Source of the DNA: Myxococcaceae bacterium
GTDB taxonomy: Bacteria; Myxococcota_A; Polyangia; Polyangiales; Ga0077539
Assembly: GCA_004297725.1 (NCBI GenBank)
Contig: SCUS01000081.1
Location: 166,961-230,960, forward strand
Length of the DNA stretch: 64,000 nt
Direction: 5' to 3'
This document shows positions 35,154 to 49,716 of this stretch, piece after piece; position 1 is the stretch's first letter; the number at the start of each line of letters is the position of its first letter. The notes beneath the pieces are model-generated. The model was not told where the DNA came from. It did not search any database and saw only the letters and a list, made by a program, of their open reading frames with translations. The translations under genes were made by a program, and so were the position numbers.

Positions 35154-36440
35154 TCAGTGAGCGCCGCCGGCGTGGCTGAGGGCGTCGGCGAGCTGCCGAT
35201 GGTCCTGGGCGAGGGTGTCGATAAGCGTGCGGAGGTTGCGCACCCGAGCGACGTACTCCGACCACGGGCGGGTCAGGCCGCCCATCGCCACGGCGCCGAG
35301 GCCGCCGCTGACGGACACCGGGATCGCGACGGTGTTGATCGCAGCCGGAGCCGCGAGGTCGCCGCCCGAGTAGAGCTGACGGGTCGGGGGGGTGCCGGGC
35401 AGCGCCGGGGTGATGGGCACCGCGCCCGTCGGGTCGGCCGGACCCAGGGAGACCAGCGTGCTGATGAGCCGGGGTCCGTTCTCCGGGCCGGCAGCGAACA
35501 CCACCCCGAGGCGCTGGTACTCGCCGCGCACGCGCTGGAGATCCTGCATCGAGGTCTGGATGAGTCGCAGGTTCGGCTGGGAGGCGCTCGTGTGACGACG
35601 CAGGTCGCCCCAGGCCTGGGCCAGCTCGAACTGGACCTTCATCAGCTTCTGGACGAGGTCGGGCCGGAGGCGACCGACGCGGCCCGCGTAGACATCCGGC
35701 ATCAGCGGCGGGTCTGGCGGCTGGGCCGCGAACCAGGTGAGGAGTTCTTCGTCGACGGTCGCAGCCGCGGGTGCGGCGGCCGGCTGCCCGGCGGCGGGCT
35801 CCTCGCCCTGCGCGGGGATGCCAGCGGCGGTGGCCGCGTGGTCGACCTTGTTCTTCATGGTCGCGATGACCGCCCCGGCGCTGTCGACGCTGCGGCGGAT
35901 GTCGCTGATGGCCTCCACGGTGCGCGCGCCCTGACTGCGGGTCTCCATGAACCCGCCCATCAGGTAGCCGCCCGCGAGGGCCACGGCGCCCACGACCAGG
36001 AAGCCGACGATCGCCCCGGTGTTCTTTCGCCCGACCTCCGCGTCGCTCACGGCCTTGTCGTCGAAGACCAGCCGGATCTCCTGGGGAGCCTCGGCGACCG
36101 ACGACGAGGAGAACGGATCGGCGGCCATCGCCCGCGCCCGCTCCTGCGCCGCCCGATCGGCCGCTGCCCTCGTGGAGCGCTCCGCGGCCTGCCTGGCCTC
36201 CTCGGCGGCTCGCGCCTCGGCGGCGGCCTTCTCGGCCATCTGCTGCTTGATGAAATCAGGGACCGCGATGTCTGAACCCGACGACGCGATGACCGGCTCA
36301 CCCACCGGATCGAGCCCCGCCGAAGGCGTACCAGCGCCCGCGCCTCCAAAATCGGGGGCGGCGCCCGCTCCGGGGGGATTGCCCACCGCGGTGCGGTTCA
36401 ATCGAGCCTTCAGATCAGGCTTCTTCTTCTCGTCGGCCAT
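35154..36440 (-). CDS. Hypothetical single-pass membrane protein with coiled coil
   Basis: A 428-residue protein. A Gly/Ala/Pro-rich cytoplasmic N-terminus (1-55) is followed by an Ala/Glu/Arg coiled coil (about 65-110, KQQMAEKAAAEARAAEEARQ). One transmembrane helix comes at about 143-163 (GAIVGFLVVGAVALAGGYLMG). A periplasmic helical domain then carries an Ala/Pro linker. The layout resembles anchored scaffold proteins but no family is recognised. AAGGAG lies about 12 bases before the ATG. It is divergent from the TrpD-like gene, with 150 bases between. Confidence 0.65.
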   Translation of the reverse strand: MADEKKKPDLKARLNRTAVGNPPGAGAAPDFGGAGAGTPSAGLDPVGEPVIASSGSDIAVPDFIKQQMAEKAAAEARAAEEARQAAERSTRAAADRAAQERARAMAADPFSSSSVAEAPQEIRLVFDDKAVSDAEVGRKNTGAIVGFLVVGAVALAGGYLMGGFMETRSQGARTVEAISDIRRSVDSAGAVIATMKNKVDHAATAAGIPAQGEEPAAGQPAAAPAAATVDEELLTWFAAQPPDPPLMPDVYAGRVGRLRPDLVQKLMKVQFELAQAWGDLRRHTSASQPNLRLIQTSMQDLQRVRGEYQRLGVVFAAGPENGPRLISTLVSLGPADPTGAVPITPALPGTPPTRQLYSGGDLAAPAAINTVAIPVSVSGGLGAVAMGGLTRPWSEYVARVRNLRTLIDTLAQDHRQLADALSHAGGAH

Positions 36441-36591
36441 CGGGGATCACTGCTCCTTCGCGGCGGTCACGACCTCGCGCCGTTTTCGCGGCCCGGACGC
36501 TATCGTCGCGCTTCTCGGACTGTCAAGACGACTTCAGCGCGGGCGCGTGAACGCCGCGCTCCGACCCGCGCGTTGGTGGTAGCGTGTGGCG

Positions 36592-37620
36592 ATGATCCAC
36601 GGCGCGCTTCGAGCGCTCATCAGCGGTCGCGACCTCGACGAAGACGAGGCGACCGAGGCGATCGAGGAGGTGCTCTCCGGCGAGGCCTCCGCGGCACAGA
36701 TCGCGGCGCTCGCTACCGCGCTACGCATGAAGGGCGAGACGGTCACGGAGATCAGGGCCGCAGCGCGCGCCCTGCGTCGCCGCTGCGAGCCCATCGAGGG
36801 GCTGCCCGGCATCCTGCTCGACACCTGCGGCACGGGCGGCGGCCCGATGTCGACCTTCAACGTGAGCACCGTCGCGGCCATCGTGGTGGCCTCGTGCGGG
36901 GTCGCCGTGGCCAAGCACGGCCTCCGCGCGGTCACCTCGCGCACCGGCAGCGCCGACGTCGTCGAGGCGCTCGGCGTGCGCATCGACGCCCCGCGGTCGG
37001 TGGTCCGAAGGACGCTGCGCGAGGTGGGGATCACCTTCCTCTACGCCCCGAGCTTCCATGTCGCGCTGGCCAACGCGGGCGTCGTGCGGCAGGAGCTCGG
37101 GTTTCGCACCATCTTCGACCTCATCGGTCCGCTGGCCAACCCCGCGGGCGCGACGCACCAGCTCCTCGGGGTGCACTCTCCCAACTACCTCCGCAAGATG
37201 GCCGAGGTGCTCTCCCGGCTGGGAGCGCGCAGGGCCTGGGTGCTGCACGGCGCCGGCGGCATGGACGAGGTGAGCCCCTCCGGGCCGACCCAGGTGGTGA
37301 GCGTCCGACAGGGGGTTCTCATCGAGAGCACCGTCACCCCCAACGACTTCGGTCTCGAGCCGGTCTCCAGCGACGCGCTCGCGGGAGGTGACCCCATCAC
37401 CAACGCGCGCATCGTGCGCAGCGTGCTCGATGGAGAGCCCGGAGCGCGGCGCACCGCGGTGCTGCTCAACGCCGCCGCGGGCCTCGTCGTCGCCGAGGTG
37501 ACCTCCGACCTGCGCGAGGCCGCCACGCTCGCGGCCAACGCCATCGACTCGGGCCGCGCGCGACAGACGCTCGACCGATGGGTGATCGCCTCCAATGTCG
37601 AGGAGGATGAAAGCGCGTAG
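36592..37620 (+). CDS. trpD: Anthranilate phosphoribosyltransferase-family protein
   Basis: A 342-residue TrpD-family protein: N-terminal helical domain (LISGRDLDEDEATEAIEEVL) and the PRPP-site motif DTCGTGGGPMSTFNVST, then KHGLRAVTSRTGSADVVEALG in two adjoining blocks and IGPLANPAG. TrpD joins anthranilate to PRPP. Two positions differ from the textbook motifs: GTGGDG reads GTGGGP and KHGNR reads KHGLR. Anthranilate activity is therefore likely but not certain, and no other trp gene is nearby. A GTG two codons upstream (36586) is an alternative start. Confidence 0.8.
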   Translation: MIHGALRALISGRDLDEDEATEAIEEVLSGEASAAQIAALATALRMKGETVTEIRAAARALRRRCEPIEGLPGILLDTCGTGGGPMSTFNVSTVAAIVVASCGVAVAKHGLRAVTSRTGSADVVEALGVRIDAPRSVVRRTLREVGITFLYAPSFHVALANAGVVRQELGFRTIFDLIGPLANPAGATHQLLGVHSPNYLRKMAEVLSRLGARRAWVLHGAGGMDEVSPSGPTQVVSVRQGVLIESTVTPNDFGLEPVSSDALAGGDPITNARIVRSVLDGEPGARRTAVLLNAAAGLVVAEVTSDLREAATLAANAIDSGRARQTLDRWVIASNVEEDESA

Positions 37621-37686
37621 CGGCAACTTCACCGCATGCCACCGGGACTTCGCACGGCGCAGTCTATTTCGTTGACGGCACCGCGC

Positions 37687-38449
37687 ATGCTAACCGTGAT
37701 GGTGATGACACGCCGTCGACGATGGCAGAAGGAAGTCGAGGTACTCCGCGAGGTGGCCGCGGTCGCCCGCCAGGGATGGCTCATCCCGCAGCCCTCGCCG
37801 ACCCTCAAGCAACACGGCGACGCGCGCCACCTCGTGGTGTTCGTACACGGGATCTTCGCCTCATCTGGTGTCTTCCGCCCCATGGCCTTTGCGCTGGCGA
37901 GGGAGGGACTGGCCCCGCGCCAGGTGAACTTCGACTACACGCCAGTCGGCACCATCGAGCGACACGCGAAGCGGCTCTGTGCGGTGATCGCCGATGCGCG
38001 GGTCCCTGGGCCCGTGATCGTGGTCGCGCACTCGCTCGGAGGGCTCATCGTGCGACACGCGGTGCAGCACCTGGGGCTGCACGTCGACGCGCTGGTCACC
38101 ATGGGCACGCCCCACCACGGCACCTCCCTCGCGCGCCCGTGGCCGTGGCGGCTCGCCCAGGAACTCTCGCCGGGGAGCGTCGCCATCGCGTCGCTGGCGG
38201 CCACCTCCCATCGATTGAAGCGCACCGCCGTCACCTCGGTCATCGCCGAGCAGGACGTGCTGGTGGAGGCCTCGAGCGCCTCGCTCTCGGGCTCACGTCT
38301 GGTGAGGGTCCCGGGCGTCGGCCATCACGGTGTCTTGTATGATCCGCTCGCGTGGAGCGCGGTGAGGGATGCGATCCGGTCGGTGACCGAGGCCCCCTCG
38401 GATGGGGGGCGCTCGTCAGGGGAGTTCGTCCTGGGTCCGGACGGGACGG

Positions 38450-38469
<20 letters not shown>
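37687..38469 (+). CDS. Alpha/beta hydrolase, lipase-like
   Basis: A 260-residue alpha/beta hydrolase. [14 protein letters not shown] gives the oxyanion loop. [15 protein letters not shown] carries the nucleophile Ser in AHSLGG, and [11 protein letters not shown] is typical of triacylglycerol lipase-like enzymes (GTPHxG). The late [10 protein letters not shown] supplies the His. No signal peptide is obvious, so it may be cytoplasmic or membrane-associated. Several ATG/GTG codons cluster at 37687-37710 and none has a clear ribosome binding site, so the start is uncertain. The 3' end overlaps the convergent asnS by 20 bases. Confidence 0.8.
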
Positions 38470-39802
<1,333 letters not shown>

Positions 39803-39896
39803 AGGGCGCGCAGGAGTAGCACACCCGGAGACGGCCGACACCGGTGCTCGACTGGAGAGGAGGGAGGAGGGAGCGGACGGAGGGGCGGTGGGGGCC

Positions 39897-41747
39897 CTAC
39901 TTCTTCTTGCCGAAGAAGGCGCGGACGGGATCAGGCAGGCGGGAGACCACCTCGCTCTTGGCGAGGCTCACGTAGGAGCGGGCCATCTGCTTCGCGACGG
40001 CGACCTTGGCGTCCATGCTCTCCGTGGTGGGCGCCTCCTGGCCGAGCGTGCCCTCCTCGAATTGCTGCTTCGTCTTGCGGCGCTGGAGCTTGCCCGACGA
40101 GGTCTTGGGCACCGTCCCCGGCGGGATCAGCACCACCTGCCAGGGGTTCAACCCGATGGTTCCGACGACCACCTCGGTGACCCGCTTCTTGATGGCTTCC
40201 AGCGCCTCTTCGGAGGGGCGCTCGCGGCCCGCCCACTCGGCGACCAGCACGAGCTGCTCGCTCGACGCCGACGCCGGCAGGCAGGCGAAGGCCACGGTGC
40301 TGCCTCGGCGCACGCCCTCCACGTCGTTGACGACCCACTCGATGTCCGTCGGGTAGTAGTTGCGACCGTGGACGATGATCATGTCCTTGATGCGGCCGCA
40401 CACGTAGACCGCGCCGTCGGCGATGTATCCCTTGTCCCCTGAGTAGAGCCATCCGTCCTTGAAGGACGCCGCGGTGGTCTCGGGGTTGTTGTAATAGCCG
40501 GGGCACACGCTCGGGCCCTTCATGCAGAGCTCGCCGATGACGCGCTCGGGGAGCACGTTGCCGTCGGGGTCGCGGACCGACACCTCGTGACCGGGGAAGG
40601 GCTCGCCGCAGCACACGACCTCGACGGTGCTCCCGGGCGCCGCGGTCGCCGGATCGGAGAAGCGGGCCTCGCCCTGGCGGAAGGCCTCGACGTCGACCGT
40701 GTCGACGCGCAGCTCGTTGGTGGCGTGGCGCGCGAAGCTGATCGCGAGGGTGTTCTCCGCCATGCCGTAGCAGGGGAGCAGGGCGGTGCCCTTGATGCCC
40801 GCCTTGGAGAAGCGGGCGACGAAGTCGCGGAGCGTCGCGGGCTGGATCGGCTCGGCGCCGCAGCCGAGCTGCTTGAGGCAGGAGAGGTCCCACTTCTCGA
40901 TCTCGGAGTCCTTCGCTCGGCGCGTGGCGAGCGCGTAGGCGAAGTTCGGCGCGAAGGTCACCGTGGCGCGCTGCTTGTGCATCATCTCAAGCCAGTACGA
41001 AGGGCGCTTCACGAACTCCATCGTCGGCAGAAACGTGATCGGGATGTATCCGAAGAGCGGCACGATCACGAAGCCGATGAGGCCCATGTCGTGATAGAGC
41101 GGCAGCCACGAGACGCCGTGGTCGCGGTCGGGGTCGAGGCGCAGCCCGTCGCTCGCGATGGCCCTGCAGTTGGCCGCGAGGTTGGCGTGGGTGACCACGA
41201 CGCCCTTCGGCGACGCGGTGCTCCCGGAGGTGTACTGGAGGAAGCACACGTCCTCGGGGGAGATGGAGGGCTCGGTGCCGGCGCGCGGAGCGTCGAGGTT
41301 GAGCGACTCGACCAGGAGGAGCTTCGTGACCGAGCCGGTGTCGAGCACCGACCCGAGGATCGGGCGGACCTGCTTGCTGATGAGGAGCGCCTTGGCGCCG
41401 GAGGAGGTGACGATGTGCTCGACGTTCTTCACGTAGCTCTCTACCTTGCCGAGCGCGACGGGGGGATACATCGGGACGGGGATGATCCCGCCGAGGGTGG
41501 CCGCGAGGAAGTTGAGGACGAAGTCCTCGGGCACCGGAATGACCATCGCGAGGCGGTCGCCCTTGCGCAGACCCTCGGCGTAGAGCGCCGCCAGGCGGGC
41601 GCGGGCCGCGTCGAGGAGCGCGTTCCAGCTGTAGTGCTTGTCGGTCGTGCGCGGGTCAGCGAAGGTGAAGCCCCCGCGGTCGCCTCGGATGGCAGCGGCG
41701 TCGCGGAGCGCGCCCGAGACCGTGGTGGACCATTCTTGTTCGCTCAT
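39897..41747 (-). CDS. Fatty acyl-AMP ligase (FAAL-type adenylating enzyme)
   Basis: A 616-residue ANL-superfamily enzyme. It has the P-loop [16 protein letters not shown], the central [13 protein letters not shown] typical of fatty acyl-AMP ligases, [12 protein letters not shown], and the hinge [20 protein letters not shown] followed by [11 protein letters not shown]. The catalytic Lys is in [11 protein letters not shown]. FAALs activate fatty acids as acyl-adenylates for acyl carriers in polyketide or lipid pathways. No PKS/NRPS or carrier gene is adjacent, so its partner is elsewhere. A short basic helix ends the protein ([10 protein letters not shown]). Start 41747 follows family alignment. 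Confidence 0.88.
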   Translation of the reverse strand: MSEQEWSTTVSGALRDAAAIRGDRGGFTFADPRTTDKHYSWNALLDAARARLAALYAEGLRKGDRLAMVIPVPEDFVLNFLAATLGGIIPVPMYPPVALGKVESYVKNVEHIVTSSGAKALLISKQVRPILGSVLDTGSVTKLLLVESLNLDAPRAGTEPSISPEDVCFLQYTSGSTASPKGVVVTHANLAANCRAIASDGLRLDPDRDHGVSWLPLYHDMGLIGFVIVPLFGYIPITFLPTMEFVKRPSYWLEMMHKQRATVTFAPNFAYALATRRAKDSEIEKWDLSCLKQLGCGAEPIQPATLRDFVARFSKAGIKGTALLPCYGMAENTLAISFARHATNELRVDTVDVEAFRQGEARFSDPATAAPGSTVEVVCCGEPFPGHEVSVRDPDGNVLPERVIGELCMKGPSVCPGYYNNPETTAASFKDGWLYSGDKGYIADGAVYVCGRIKDMIIVHGRNYYPTDIEWVVNDVEGVRRGSTVAFACLPASASSEQLVLVAEWAGRERPSEEALEAIKKRVTEVVVGTIGLNPWQVVLIPPGTVPKTSSGKLQRRKTKQQFEEGTLGQEAPTTESMDAKVAVAKQMARSYVSLAKSEVVSRLPDPVRAFFGKKK

Positions 41748-41948
41748 CGGGGTCACGTATCCTGTGTGAAGAGTTTCAGGGTGTGTGCGGGTTGAAGACG
41801 GGCGCCGGGCCCGTCGCGGCGGCGGACCATAGTGGCGGGTTGCACCGCTGTCACCGTGCGAAGGGGGCTGCCCACCAGGGGGTGCGGCGCTGCGTTGCGC
41901 GCTTCGCACATCGCCGTCGTGGCCGCTCGAGAAACCGGGAGGCCGGAG

Positions 41949-43451
41949 CTATTCGTACTCGGTCGTGCCCACGCCCGCCGGGGCAGGGCGCGCAGGGGCC
42001 GCGATGACGGGGAGCGGGACGGTCGCCGTGGAGGGCGGCGTCGCGGCGCGCCGACGACCGTGGGCGCGGCGACCCGTAGGCTCGGGCGCCACCGCCGCGA
42101 GGGGCAGCGCGGGCGGCGCAGGCGCCTCGGGCGCCGACGCATCGACGACCGGGGCCAGCACCGTCGGGGCGGCGGGGACCGCCGTCGGGGCGATGAACGC
42201 GTGCACGGGCTCGACCGCCGGGGGGGCCGGCTGCGCGGTGGCAGGGCGAGGCGGGGTGGTCGCCGGGGCGTGCCCTGAGCCGAAGCTGACGGCGGCGATT
42301 CCGATCGCGGCGACGATCGCGGCGGTCGAGCCCACGTAGACCGCGGTGCGTCGGGTCGGCGGCGAGGAGCGCACCACCGGCGGCATGGTCTCCTGCACGC
42401 GCACCCCGGTGGTGTTGCTCGGGGACGCCGGGAGGGTCTCGATGCTCGCGGCGGGGTGGGCTCGTCCGCTGACCATCGTCTCACCGGCGTGAGCGCGGGC
42501 CTCGTGGGAGAGGCGCTCGACCTCGGAGTCGGCGGCCGCGATCGAAGCCGCGGCCGGGGTGGCGAGCGCCCCGGTGGGCTCGATGGCCTCGTGCTGCTGC
42601 AGGTGCCGCAGGTCGCGAAGGAGGGCCGCGGCGGAGGGGTAGCGCTCGGTGAGGTCGCGGCGGAGGCAGCGCTCCACGATGCGGGCGTAGTCGGGAGAGA
42701 CGCCCGCGATGTGCTGCGAGAGCGGCGCCGGGTCGCGGATGCAGATGTTGACGAAGATCGCGCCCGCAGAGGGGCCGCTGAAGGGGAGCACCCCGGAGGC
42801 GAGCTCGTAGAGCATCACGCCGAGGGCCCAGACGTCCGCGCGGGCGTCGAGGTCGCTCGCGCCCTGCACCTGCTCCGGGGACATGTACGTGGGCGTGCCC
42901 ATCGCGGTGCCCGTGGCGGTGAGCTTCTCCTCGCCCGGCTGGACGATCTTCGAGATGCCGAAATCGAGGACCTTCGGGACGAGGCCCTGCTTGCCGACGG
43001 TGAGGAAGACGTTCTCGGGCTTGAGGTCGCGGTGCACCACGCCGCGCTGATGGGCGGTCGCGATCGCATCGACCACCGGGATCATCAGCGCGAGGATCTC
43101 CTCGACCGGGAGGCGGTTGCCGCGGGCCACGAGGTGGTGCGCGAGGTCCTTCCCGACGAGCAGCTCCTGGACGATGAAGGGGACGTTCTGGCTGTCGGTG
43201 CCCATGTCGACGACGTCGACGACGTTCTCGTGCTGCACCGCGTTGGCCGCGCGCGCCTCGCGGAGGAATCGCTGGACGACCTCCGCATGCCGACAGAGCT
43301 CGGGGCGGAGCACCTTGATGGCGACGTCTCGGCCCACCAGCTCGTTGCGGGCGCGGTAGACCTCGCCCATCCCGCCGACCCCGAGCCGATGCTGCAGCCG
43401 ATACCTACCAGCCAGCAGCTCGCCCTCGCGGGATGGGGTCTCGTCACTCAT
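41949..43451 (-). CDS. Membrane-anchored serine/threonine protein kinase
   Basis: A 500-residue protein with a Hanks-type kinase domain at about 15-275: glycine loop GVGGMGEVYRA, VAIKVL (catalytic Lys), VVHRDLKPENV (catalytic loop), VLDFGISK (metal) and MSPEQV (APE-equivalent). One transmembrane helix (about 370-388, AAIVAAIGIAAVSFG) leads to a Pro/Ala-rich periplasmic tail without a recognisable sensor domain. It is probably autophosphorylating and may signal to FHA proteins such as the one at 34191. The lipoprotein and TPR-PEGA genes upstream are on the same strand and may be cotranscribed. The start is set by MSDETPSREGELLAGRYRL. Confidence 0.92.
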   Translation of the reverse strand: MSDETPSREGELLAGRYRLQHRLGVGGMGEVYRARNELVGRDVAIKVLRPELCRHAEVVQRFLREARAANAVQHENVVDVVDMGTDSQNVPFIVQELLVGKDLAHHLVARGNRLPVEEILALMIPVVDAIATAHQRGVVHRDLKPENVFLTVGKQGLVPKVLDFGISKIVQPGEEKLTATGTAMGTPTYMSPEQVQGASDLDARADVWALGVMLYELASGVLPFSGPSAGAIFVNICIRDPAPLSQHIAGVSPDYARIVERCLRRDLTERYPSAAALLRDLRHLQQHEAIEPTGALATPAAASIAAADSEVERLSHEARAHAGETMVSGRAHPAASIETLPASPSNTTGVRVQETMPPVVRSSPPTRRTAVYVGSTAAIVAAIGIAAVSFGSGHAPATTPPRPATAQPAPPAVEPVHAFIAPTAVPAAPTVLAPVVDASAPEAPAPPALPLAAVAPEPTGRRAHGRRRAATPPSTATVPLPVIAAPARPAPAGVGTTEYE

Positions 43452-43536
43452 CGCGGCCCGGGATGCTAACGGAAGCTCGCCGTGACTGCCATGAGCCCGC
43501 GGACGACGCGCAGTCCCCGCGATGGGCAGGATAGGG

Positions 43537-44307
43537 TCAGAGAGGGAGGATGTCCGCGAGGAGCCCGGCATCGACGCCGCCTTCCGAGGGGACGTCCGAC
43601 GCGCCAGCATCCGCCGGAGCGTCCGAGGGGACGTCTGTGGCCACCGGGACGTCGGTCGCCATCGGGACGTCGGTCGCCACCGGGACGTCGACGGGGGGCA
43701 CATCGCCGGTGCCGCCATCGCCCATCGGCGCCGGGTACATCCGGCAGGTCGCACCGTAGCGGAACTGCATCGGGCCGCAGGCGCCGACGGCGGTACCGGG
43801 GGTGTAGGGCGTGAGCATGCCGGGAGGGACGATCGCCGAGGCGCAGTCCTCCGCGGCCATCTGGCCGTCCATCGTCGGGCGCTGGCAGGTCGCGAGCGCT
43901 CCGCAGCGCATCGGCGTGCAGCCGCCCCAGAGCATCAGCGGGAGGACCAGGGTGCGGTTGGCGGTGTAGGAGGTGATCGCCCTCGCGACGGAGATCGGGG
44001 CGGAGCCGCCCATGCCGGTCATCTCCGCCTGGACCTCCACGCCAGCGGATGGATCCTGGGCCTGCACCACGAAGGTGAAGGGCCAGCCGGCGGCGGTGGG
44101 TCGAAACTGCGCCGTGCTCAACACCATGCCGAGCCCGCCGGTGCGAACCCGGCGGACGGTCACGGTGACCACGTCTCCGCGCATGCGCATCTCAGGGTCG
44201 GCCTCGACCACGACCAGGAGCGCCGTCGCGTTCACGGTGACGTTGTCCGAGCAGCCCGACGAGAGCGAGAGCAGCGCCCCAGCGGCCCATGCGGCGCGCC
44301 TCACCAT
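43537..44307 (-). CDS. Lipoprotein with DVPxATDVP repeats
   Basis: A 256-residue predicted lipoprotein with lipobox LSSGC (Cys about 19). A beta-rich domain (about 25-130) has transthyretin/Ig-like character. A Cys-containing segment follows (MRCGALATCQRP, EDCASAI, VGACGP, GATCRMY). The C-terminal tail has repeated DVPVATDVPMATDVP units, encoded by three 18-bp repeats (43637-43690). It overlaps the upstream TPR-PEGA gene by 7 bases. A surface location is expected; the role is unknown. It is probably part of one transcript with the kinase. Confidence 0.75.
   Translation of the reverse strand: MVRRAAWAAGALLSLSSGCSDNVTVNATALLVVVEADPEMRMRGDVVTVTVRRVRTGGLGMVLSTAQFRPTAAGWPFTFVVQAQDPSAGVEVQAEMTGMGGSAPISVARAITSYTANRTLVLPLMLWGGCTPMRCGALATCQRPTMDGQMAAEDCASAIVPPGMLTPYTPGTAVGACGPMQFRYGATCRMYPAPMGDGGTGDVPPVDVPVATDVPMATDVPVATDVPSDAPADAGASDVPSEGGVDAGLLADILPL
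43637..43690. repeat. 18-bp in-frame tandem repeat in lipoprotein tail
   Basis: Three 18-base units begin at 43637, 43655 and 43673; the last two differ at one base. They encode the DVP-x-AT steps of the minus-strand lipoprotein. Confidence 0.8.
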
Positions 44308-45140
44308 GAGAGACCCCCTCCCTGAATGCCCTGGAGAACCCGGCCCGTGGTGGATCCCGGTACCGCGACGGTCACCGTGTCAGGGCGCGTCGCCGCGACG
44401 ACCCCGACGGTCACCCCGGCAGCGACCACCGCGATGCCGGTCCAGAACCACCAGCGGGTGACCAGCGACCCGGACGTCGCGGCCGGGGTCGCGCTCGGCT
44501 CCGCCGCGCGGGCGGGCGGGACCACCGCGGCGACCGGCACCAGCACCAGCGCCACCGGGCGCGTCGCCCCTTCGGCCACCGGGATCGTCTCCTCGCGGGT
44601 CACGAAGCCATCCGCCTCCGCGCGCAGCCGGTGCTCCCCGGGGTTCACCGTGAGCTCTCGCGCGTCGTTGAGCACCGCGGGCTGGCCGTCGACCGTCACC
44701 GTGGACGAGGTCGGGCGAAGCTCGGTCAGCCGGATGCGCCCCAGCCTGCGGCCGATCTCCGAGACCAGGCGGCCCACCTCGGCGTCGTGCTGGGCGTGCT
44801 GCGCAGGCGTGGCGTTGGCGAGGAAGTCGTTGAGCGCGGCGCGGGCCTCGAGGAGCCGCCCGAGCCGGTGCCTCGCGATGCCCAGGTTGAGCGACACCGA
44901 GGCCGTGCGACGGAGCCGCTCGGAGTTCTCGAAGCCGTTGACCGCCTCGGCCCAGTCCTGGCGTTGCATCGCCGCCACGCCCGCCTCGAAGTAGCGCCGC
45001 GCCGTCTCGGTGTTGGAGTCGTCGATCGCGGGAGCTGCAGGCGGCGCGGGTTGAGCGTCGGCGACGGCGCCGGTCAGCGCCGACATCGCGAAGCCGACCG
45101 CCGCCACCCCTCGGGCGCGGTGCATCTGGGAAGGTCTCAT
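44301..45140 (-). CDS. TPR-PEGA membrane protein
   Basis: A 279-residue protein with an N-terminal signal sequence (ends VADAQ). A TPR-like helical domain follows (about 42-130: ARRYFEAGVAAMQRQDWAEA, then SLNLGIARHRLGRLLEA). A PEGA domain comes next (about 133-205; STVTVDGQP, TVNPGEHRLRAEADGFV), and one C-terminal transmembrane helix (about 232-252). This layout is common next to myxobacterial Ser/Thr kinases. The domains sit in the periplasm facing the cell wall. It is the first gene of a likely TPR-PEGA, lipoprotein, kinase transcript, divergent from the Nudix gene. Confidence 0.8.
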   Translation of the reverse strand: MRPSQMHRARGVAAVGFAMSALTGAVADAQPAPPAAPAIDDSNTETARRYFEAGVAAMQRQDWAEAVNGFENSERLRRTASVSLNLGIARHRLGRLLEARAALNDFLANATPAQHAQHDAEVGRLVSEIGRRLGRIRLTELRPTSSTVTVDGQPAVLNDARELTVNPGEHRLRAEADGFVTREETIPVAEGATRPVALVLVPVAAVVPPARAAEPSATPAATSGSLVTRWWFWTGIAVVAAGVTVGVVAATRPDTVTVAVPGSTTGRVLQGIQGGGLSW

Positions 45141-45203
45141 CGGGCGCAGGATAGGCGGACCCGCCTCCGCGCTTCAACGACGCTCTGCGGTGTACGCTGC
45201 GCC

Positions 45204-45860
45204 GTGGCAGCCCAGGATCCCGACGAGCCCTTCGACCTCTGCGACCGGGACGGAACCTTACTCGGTCGGGTAAAATCCCGCCGCGAGGTGCACCGCGACG
45301 GCGACTGGCACCGGGCGCTGCACCTCTGGGTGGTGCTGCGGGGCGAGGGCGGCCCGAGGGTGGTGCTCCAGCGGCGCAGCCTCGCCAAGGACACCCACCC
45401 CGGCCTGGTCGACGTGTCGGTCGCCGGCCATCTGCGCGCAGGAGAGACCGAGCGGGAGGCGCTTCGGGAGGCCGACGAGGAGATCGGGCTCACGGTGGCG
45501 CTGGAGGCCACGGTGCTGCTCGGGCGGCGGCGCATCGAGAAGGTCGTCCCGGGAGGGGTCGACCGGGAGGTGCAGACGGTGCTCGCGACGGTGATCGATG
45601 GGGTCCTGGAGGGGCTGCGGCCCCACGCCGAGGAGGTCGCGGCGCTCTACGCCCCGGGCCTCGACGACGCCCTCGCGCTGGTGCGCGGAGAGCGCCCGAG
45701 CCTCGTCGCCCCGGGCCTCGACGTGGGAGGGCGCCCGGTGATCGACGTGCTCGTCGAAGCAGACTTCGTCCCCGGGGACGGGGCCTACCGTCGGCGCTGC
45801 CTGGAGGCGCTGGAGGCGCACCTGCGGGGGGAGTCGTTGCCGCCGATGCGCCTGGAGTGA
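45204..45860 (+). CDS. Nudix hydrolase (IDI-like subgroup)
   Basis: A 218-residue protein with a Nudix fold. The opening EPFDLCDRDGTLLGR and HRALHLWVVL are typical of the isopentenyl-diphosphate-isomerase-like Nudix group. The Nudix box reads GHLRAGETEREALREADEEIGL: READEE and EIG keep the metal-binding glutamates, with one residue fewer than the 23-residue consensus. Hydrolysis of a nucleoside-diphosphate-linked compound is likely but the substrate is unknown. The GTG at 45204 is chosen as the start. The last 80 residues are helical. It is divergent from the TPR-PEGA gene. Confidence 0.8.
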   Translation: MAAQDPDEPFDLCDRDGTLLGRVKSRREVHRDGDWHRALHLWVVLRGEGGPRVVLQRRSLAKDTHPGLVDVSVAGHLRAGETEREALREADEEIGLTVALEATVLLGRRRIEKVVPGGVDREVQTVLATVIDGVLEGLRPHAEEVAALYAPGLDDALALVRGERPSLVAPGLDVGGRPVIDVLVEADFVPGDGAYRRRCLEALEAHLRGESLPPMRLE

Positions 45861-45873
45861 GGGCGGTGCAGGC

Positions 45874-49677
<3,804 letters not shown>

Positions 49678-49716
49678 GGGGAAACCTCTGGGACTCCGGG
49701 GGGGGGAAGGGCGCGG

